Origin: Eupeodes corollae
Lineage: Eukaryota > Arthropoda > Insecta > Diptera > Syrphidae
Assembly (NCBI RefSeq): GCF_945859685.1
Contig: NC_079147.1
Coordinates: 103,213,525-103,277,524, forward strand
Reading direction: 5' to 3'
DNA length: 64,000 nt
Both the position numbers and the translations under genes were made by a program. This document shows positions 59,701-64,000 of the stretch, piece after piece; position 1 is the first letter of the stretch, and each line of letters opens with the position of its first letter. Under the pieces are notes generated by a model. It did no database searches, was not told the DNA's origin, and worked only from the letters and a program-made list of their open reading frames with translations.

Positions 59701-59732
59701 CATTGAATTTGTCTAGCTGTCACTTTGGCCCT
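56711..59732. other. Unique DNA with triplet-rich and CpG-rich tracts
   Basis: No convincing gene. GTCGTTGTCGTTGTCGCTGTCG-type triplet repeats at 57997-58048 (shown in 20-base units or less: GTCGTTGTCGTTGTCGCTGT), CGTCGTCGTCGTCGTCGTAC at 58312-58331, an ACTCGCATTCGCACTCGTCC repeat at 58878-58900, and a GC-rich patch at 59205-59250. Frames at 57851-58145 and 58202-58577 are translations of these tracts. The mix resembles regulatory or 5' untranslated DNA of a developmental gene, but no exon can be shown. Confidence 0.5.
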
Positions 59733-59945
59733 TATAAATAAATTGGGTGGCGCAACAGTCCGTTGAGAACTAGGGCCTAGTGACTTACAAAACTTAATTT
59801 TGTCCGGAATGGAGGGAACCTACAGTTTATATGCCGAATCCACACAGCTAATTTGAGAAAGCACTTTTTCATGACAAGAGTTAGGTACTCTTGGAGACTT
59901 TGTCAATTCCTCGCAAGAGGCAGTACCTGTGAAAAGACTTAAGAA
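59733..59945 (-). mobile_element. tRNA-derived SINE, headless copy
   Basis: Tail ATAAATAAATTGGGTGGCGC, AACAGTCCGTTGAGAACTAG, GGCCTAGTGACTTAC, then the body (GGAACCTACAGTTTATATGC, TTTTTCATGACAAGAGTTAG, GAGGCAGTACCTGTGAAAAG). The head with A and B boxes is absent. Confidence 0.8.
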
Positions 59946-60054
59946 AAACCTTTTGGCCCTTACTAAAAATATAAATAGACACACTTCAATAACGCGTGAA
60001 ATTCTAGCAACAGTTTGCAGTTTTCTTGGTTGGGAATAGTGAAAATGGTAAAAA

Positions 60055-60330
60055 TATCTTGAAACAAGAACTCTTGAAATTAACGCTAATGCAGCCCGTA
60101 GTATAGACGAAAACCCAGGTTTGTCGATTTCTCGTCGATGTTTGGAATTGGGCATTCCGTAAATGGCGTTTTACAGATTTTGCACAAAAACTAAGGTTTT
60201 ATGGCTTTGAAAGTTAATCTACTACAAGAACCCAAGTCACTCGTTGAATCGAAACATGCGTCTTGTCATATATTAGCTGATTGGGTCATTTAGGATTTTC
60301 ATTGTGAGATCACTTATAATGATGAGGTAA
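60055..60330 (+). pseudogene. Mariner-like transposase fragment
   Basis: The plus strand reads EINANAARSIDENPGLSISR, RRCLELGIP (60080-60160), then LKVNLLQEPKSLVESKHASC, HILADWVI (60205-60288), which align with the HTH-to-linker region (ENPRLSIP, ELGLSQ, QLTQELKP) of the other mariner relics. No catalytic region remains. Confidence 0.65.
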
Positions 60331-60462
60331 CGTCAATGAGTGACATTGTTGCATTTCGGTATTTGAAAATCTAGAAATATCGTTACAGTCCTTACCTATT
60401 CGAAGACGAGGTTGATCTAACTATTACGGTTAGTGCGGTACCGAGGTTTGTTTGTGTGTGTG

Positions 60463-60920
60463 TTAAGGTGGCGCTAGAGTCCTGTGTGAACTAGGGCCTA
60501 ACCCAGAAACTTCTCCATCCCACTCGGATCACAGCTTGATATTTCTAGTTGCACAGTCCAAGTTGGGTGGGGCCACTTTCCACTTGTGGGCGTCACCTGA
60601 TACACGGTCTTCTTTTACTGTGCTGTCCTGTGGGTGTGGACTGTAGATTAAATGTGCTCTACGTGACTATCTCGGTCGTTGGACTTTTACAATACTATAG
60701 CTTAGTCACCGTACATATCATAGTTCTATCTTCTATTCTACTCACCTTCTATGCATACGGGATATGCTCACGAGAAGAACTTTTCTCTCGAAACCGCCAA
60801 AGGTGCTTTCATTCGCTTTTGTCATAGTCCATGCTTCTGCACCGAAGAGTAGGAGGGGGAGGTTAAGGGTCTTATACTTTTATATAGCAATACTTTGGTA
60901 GCTCGAGAGAGGGCTTAATT
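60463..60920 (-). mobile_element. RTE-type LINE, 3' end only
   Basis: Begins with the RTE 3' terminus in minus orientation (TTAAGGTGGCGCTAGAGTCC, TGTGTGAACTAGGGCC) and continues through the basic C-terminal coding part and RT thumb (TCTCGAAACCGCC, CATGCTTCTGCACCGAAGAG) parallel to 6115-6560. It is broken by frameshifts and ends at about 60920 where satellite copy 7 starts. Confidence 0.75.
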
Positions 60921-60922
60921 AA

Positions 60923-61800
60923 CTTGCCATAGGAAACTAAACGACTTAAATATGATTTCATCTCCAAAACAATTACGAAAAGTAATGTTTTTGAAATCTG
61001 ATAATTATTTGAAAAAAATCTAATTGATATTTTTTTTTATAAAAAACTTAAGACCTAAAAAAATATTACTCAAAGTTGGTGAAAACTGAATTTCGACTCA
61101 AATATCTTTTCAAAAACTTGAGAGTAAGGCTTCAAACTTATTTTATCTTATAAGAAATATTGTTTTCAACATTCTGAAAAATGTTGAGAATAAAATCAAA
61201 CTTACAAAAATAATAAAAGTTGGTAAAAATTGTTTTTCGACGTAAATGTCTTTTCAAAAATTTATAGAAAAAATTGTTGTCAAAATTCTGAACAATTTTG
61301 AGAAAAATCGATTTGACAATTTCTACAAAAAATAAAAACCTAAAAAAAATATTGTCTTCATCCTTTTTTGTCTCACAGAAAATGTTGTTTTTAATATACA
61401 GTTCATTTTGTATAAAGATCTAAAAGTACGGTTTTTTCATATAAAAATAAAATCTACAAAAAATATTACGCAAATTTATTAAAAATTGATGTTCGGTTCT
61501 CGATATCACGTGCACAATAAAAGATATTGGCTTCAAATAATTTTCATAAGAAATGAAAACTTTTAAGAAATGCTATGGTAAAAATGGGTTTTCGACTAAA
61601 ATTATTGTTAACAAAAATAGATTTTGAAATCAAACTATTTCATTACATCCGAAATATTGTTTGTTATTTTGAATTTTTTTTTAGAATAATTCAACTCACA
61701 ATTTTTTTTTTAAAAAAGACGAAAACCTTCAAACTTTTACGCAAGAAAAATCGAAAGACTGGATGGGAAGTAATCAGTGTGCCTCGCATCCCAGCCTCTT
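60923..61800 (-). repeat. Satellite-bearing AT-rich repeat, copy 7
   Basis: Starts TTAACTTGCCATAGGAAACT, skips most of the CpG-rich segment, then has reverse-orientation monomers (AAAACTGAATTTCGACTCAA at 61082; GTAAAAATTGTTTTTCGACG at 61223). It ends ACGCAAGAAAAATCGAAAGA, CTGGATGGGAAGTAATCAGT, CGCATCCCAGCCTCTTTTTA. Confidence 0.75.
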
Positions 61801-61884
61801 TTTACTTGGTTCCGTGTTTTACCCCAAAGAAACAGCTGTTGACAAGAGTAATTCTTTAAAGAGCAATGTTAAGGAAACCGCATG

Positions 61885-62310
61885 ACAACATATCAGCTTG
61901 TCTAAAGCCTCTTTTGACATCGAAAGATTCTGTTAAGCATCGATTAGCCTGAATCAATTATCGGAAGTGTTGTTGTGCAGGCTGTTTTTCCCAATTATTC
62001 CACCAAAGATGTCTTCCCTTCCTAGTTTGGCACTAAAATTGCCAGGACTGTTTTAATATCGTATCTAGGCCACTTCTCATATGTTTTGTCCAAGAACTAG
62101 ATGAACATATCCTTGGTGTTGTCATACTTCACTTCTGTGAAGGCGTGTACTCACATTATGCTACTGTTGCCGAACTTAGCCTTGATTCGGGTAGTCATGA
62201 GGCCTTGTTAGCTAAGTCGGGCTCCAATGACAAAGCGCAACCAAATAAGTGCCGTTGGTTTTCTCGGTAGCAATCACCGTAATAAATATCGCAGTTTTTG
62301 ATCCTCTTTT
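61885..62310 (-). mobile_element. RTE-type LINE with internal deletion (RT scrap fused to endonuclease)
   Basis: The segment 61895-61940 (TGTCTAAAGCCTCTTTTGAC) equals the RT motif-B region at about 6957-6998 of the long RTE. It is joined directly to the endonuclease region (61945-62310; CCAAAGATGTCTTCCCTTCC corresponds to the REDIFGG segment), which in the long copy lies some 800 bases away. Degenerate. Confidence 0.75.
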
Positions 62311-62381
62311 TTCCCGGCCCAATTTACAGCAGTTTGGGACCTTCGCTAATTTTTCGGCAGTTTTTTTTTATAATTAGTGAA

Positions 62382-62419
62382 AGCACAGATAATAAATATT
62401 TAAATTTATTATCTGTGCT
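62382..62419. repeat. 38-bp inverted repeat (hairpin)
   Basis: Arms AGCACAGATAATAAAT and ATTTATTATCTGTGCT are exact 16-base reverse complements around a 6-base ATTTAA centre. It lies between an RTE relic and LINE copy D. It may be a young MITE-like tip-to-tip remnant or a hairpin in the LINE 3' region. Confidence 0.75.
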
Positions 62420-62439
62420 AAAAGGGTATTATATACCTT

Positions 62440-64000
62440 TAATATGCCAAAGACACAGTACGAGCTTTAGGAAAAAATTGAAGGGTTGGATAGGAGGTGT
62501 CGGTGTACATTGATTTTGAATTCCTGAACATTGCAATGATAGTGAAAGAAAGAGCGTTTCAAGGAGTTCAACATTCGCACAGTACGGCTAAAAAATTAAT
62601 CTCTGTACTTCATAGTAAGGCCGAAGTTGGGCTCAAGGGTAATCTTATGGGCATTCCTTGAAGCATGGGTAAATGAAATGCAACTGGCTATTTCGCTAGA
62701 GCTAAGTCCGTTAAAATAACGCTAAAAAAGGGTAACACAAGACACTTTACGACGATGTTCGAGTGACGTAACATGTTGATGATGTAAGTGTCAGCAATCA
62801 TTTGAAAAGCTCTTCTTTAAATATTGTCTAAGAGGCTTAAATATGTTACTGGAGCACCAGCCCAGAGATGGGAGTAATGATCAAGTTTTCGACGTATATA
62901 GTATGCAGATTGTAGCCGGATCAGACGGAGAGAAAAGTTTCTTGCAACGTCTCAAAAAACCTAGACATCTTGCGGCATTTTTGGCGACATCGCGTATGGG
63001 ATCGATCCACAAAAGGTGGTTGCTGATGCACATTCCGAAAATGTCGATATTTTTCGTTTCGTTGATGCAAGTGCAATTTTTTATTCCCCATTGTACAATG
63101 CTGTGAAGGACGGATTTTAATGAGCTAATCATATTTTGCAGTTGCAGTTACACATCCGAAGAGGAGGGTTGTGAGTGTAGGAACAAATATGAAAATCTGA
63201 GAGTGCTATCATCAGCGAAACAATGTATTGGATTAGAGTAAGAGACAGGAGATCATTTATAAAAATGAGGAAGAGTGTTGGAGACAAAACGGACCCCTGG
63301 GGCACACCAGCATTTGTATTATGTGTTTCAGACTTGAATTCGTCCAAAACAACTTGTATTGAACTGTTTGAGAGAAAAAATCCTAATCGAACAAAGAAGA
63401 GATTCGTCGATACCAAAAGCACTCATTTTCGATAAGAGAGCAGGATTCCAGACTTTATCAAGTGCAATAATCTTACTTTCTGCAAAACTATGTAAAGAAT
63501 CGTTCCACTGTTCGGTGAGATTACCAGTGGACCTATTGCTTCGAAAGCCGTATTGCCGGTGATTAAGAAGCTTTCGTTCCTCATGATATTTTTTATGATA
63601 AAATGATAATTTCTGCTGATAATTAATCAGCGTTTCCATGACCTTATAAAGAAGGGAAGTTGGTGCTATTGGTCGATAATTTGCAGAAGAAGTAGATTCA
63701 CGTTTTTTTGGGACTGGCTGAAAATGCAGTTTTCCAACTACTCCGAACAAGCCCGAACAAGTGGTTTTGCTAGCGTGGAAGAACACCGCTTCAGAATAAT
63801 AGCGGGGATACCATCTGGTCCAGCGAATTATGAATGTTGAAATCTTTATGAACCCTTGCCACAGTTCGATTACAAAAAAAGATTGGTCCCATACAATCAT
63901 TTACGCGTTCAAGAATTGGGGGAGCCTTGACGTGGTGGTGAGGTAGAATTTTCGGCGAACTGCCTTGCATACAAGTTATCTTTATCAAAAGAGCTAACTT
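62440..64000 (-). mobile_element. Jockey/CR1-like LINE copy D, runs off right edge
   Basis: On the minus strand from the edge: APPILERVNDCMGPIFFCNR, TVARVHKDFNIH (63960-63830), RT start region (VGKLHFQPVPKKRESTSSAN, YRPIAPTSLLYKVMETLINY, 63745-63610), YGFRSNRSTGNL, motif A remnant (IIALDKVWNPALLSKMSAF), motif B (NAGVPQGSVLSPTLFLIFIN, 63325-63265), and the thumb (RDVAKNAARCLGFLRRCKK, 63000-62940). The ORF2 C-terminus (IAMFRNSKSMYTDTSYPT, 62535-62480) follows. Motif C is damaged. Frameshifts lie near 63330 and 63450. This copy keeps both the RT start and the C-terminus. Confidence 0.85.

Overview
The window looks like intergenic or intronic DNA from an insect, most likely a fly (Diptera). The sequence is AT-rich. 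It carries one recognisable host gene, a Tweedle-type cuticle protein, which is arthropod-specific. The rest is dominated by decayed transposable elements of insect type: RTE, Jockey/CR1-like, I/R1-like and LOA-like LINEs, mariner and Tc1 DNA transposons, and a tRNA-derived SINE. No bacterial features, operons or CRISPR arrays are present. The species cannot be fixed from the sequence alone.

Layout. 1-3.7 kb: PHD-finger ORF running off the left edge (minus), SINE fragment, RTE endonuclease (minus), Tc1 fragment, I-type LINE remnant. 5.0-8.7 kb: Jockey/CR1-like LINE copy A abutting a nearly full-length but broken RTE (minus). 8.7-11.7 kb: unique DNA. 11.8-15.7 kb: RTE fragment, RT fragment, LOA-type ORF1 cut by a 200-N assembly gap, and a minus-strand RT on the far side. 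15.8-26.8 kb: four copies of an AT-rich repeat family that often carries ~173-bp tandem monomers, with a Jockey remnant between two of them. 26.8-29.7 kb: two LINE remnants on opposite strands. 31.8-35.2 kb: a nested insertion, LINE within SINE within mariner. 36.3-39.8 kb: LINE copy B, mariner fragment, and a second mariner split by a complete SINE with a target-site duplication. 42.3-43.4 kb: a minisatellite bounded by 16-bp inverted repeats. 45.1-46.2 kb: the Tweedle gene with TATA box and poly(A) signal. 48.3-52.5 kb: LINE, satellite repeat and mariner remnants. 54.0-56.7 kb: repeat end, LINE copy C, SINE, RTE 3' end. 59.7-64.0 kb: SINE, mariner, RTE 3' end, satellite repeat, RTE endonuclease, and LINE copy D running off the right edge.

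How the parts relate. The 3' tail of the tRNA-derived SINE closely matches the 3' tail of the RTE copies, the classic sign that the SINE uses RTE machinery. The AT-rich repeat family has conserved, dissimilar ends and variable numbers of internal monomers, and its copies repeatedly abut other mobile elements. No mobile-element reading frame in the window looks intact. The Tweedle gene is the only feature I regard as a functional protein-coding gene.
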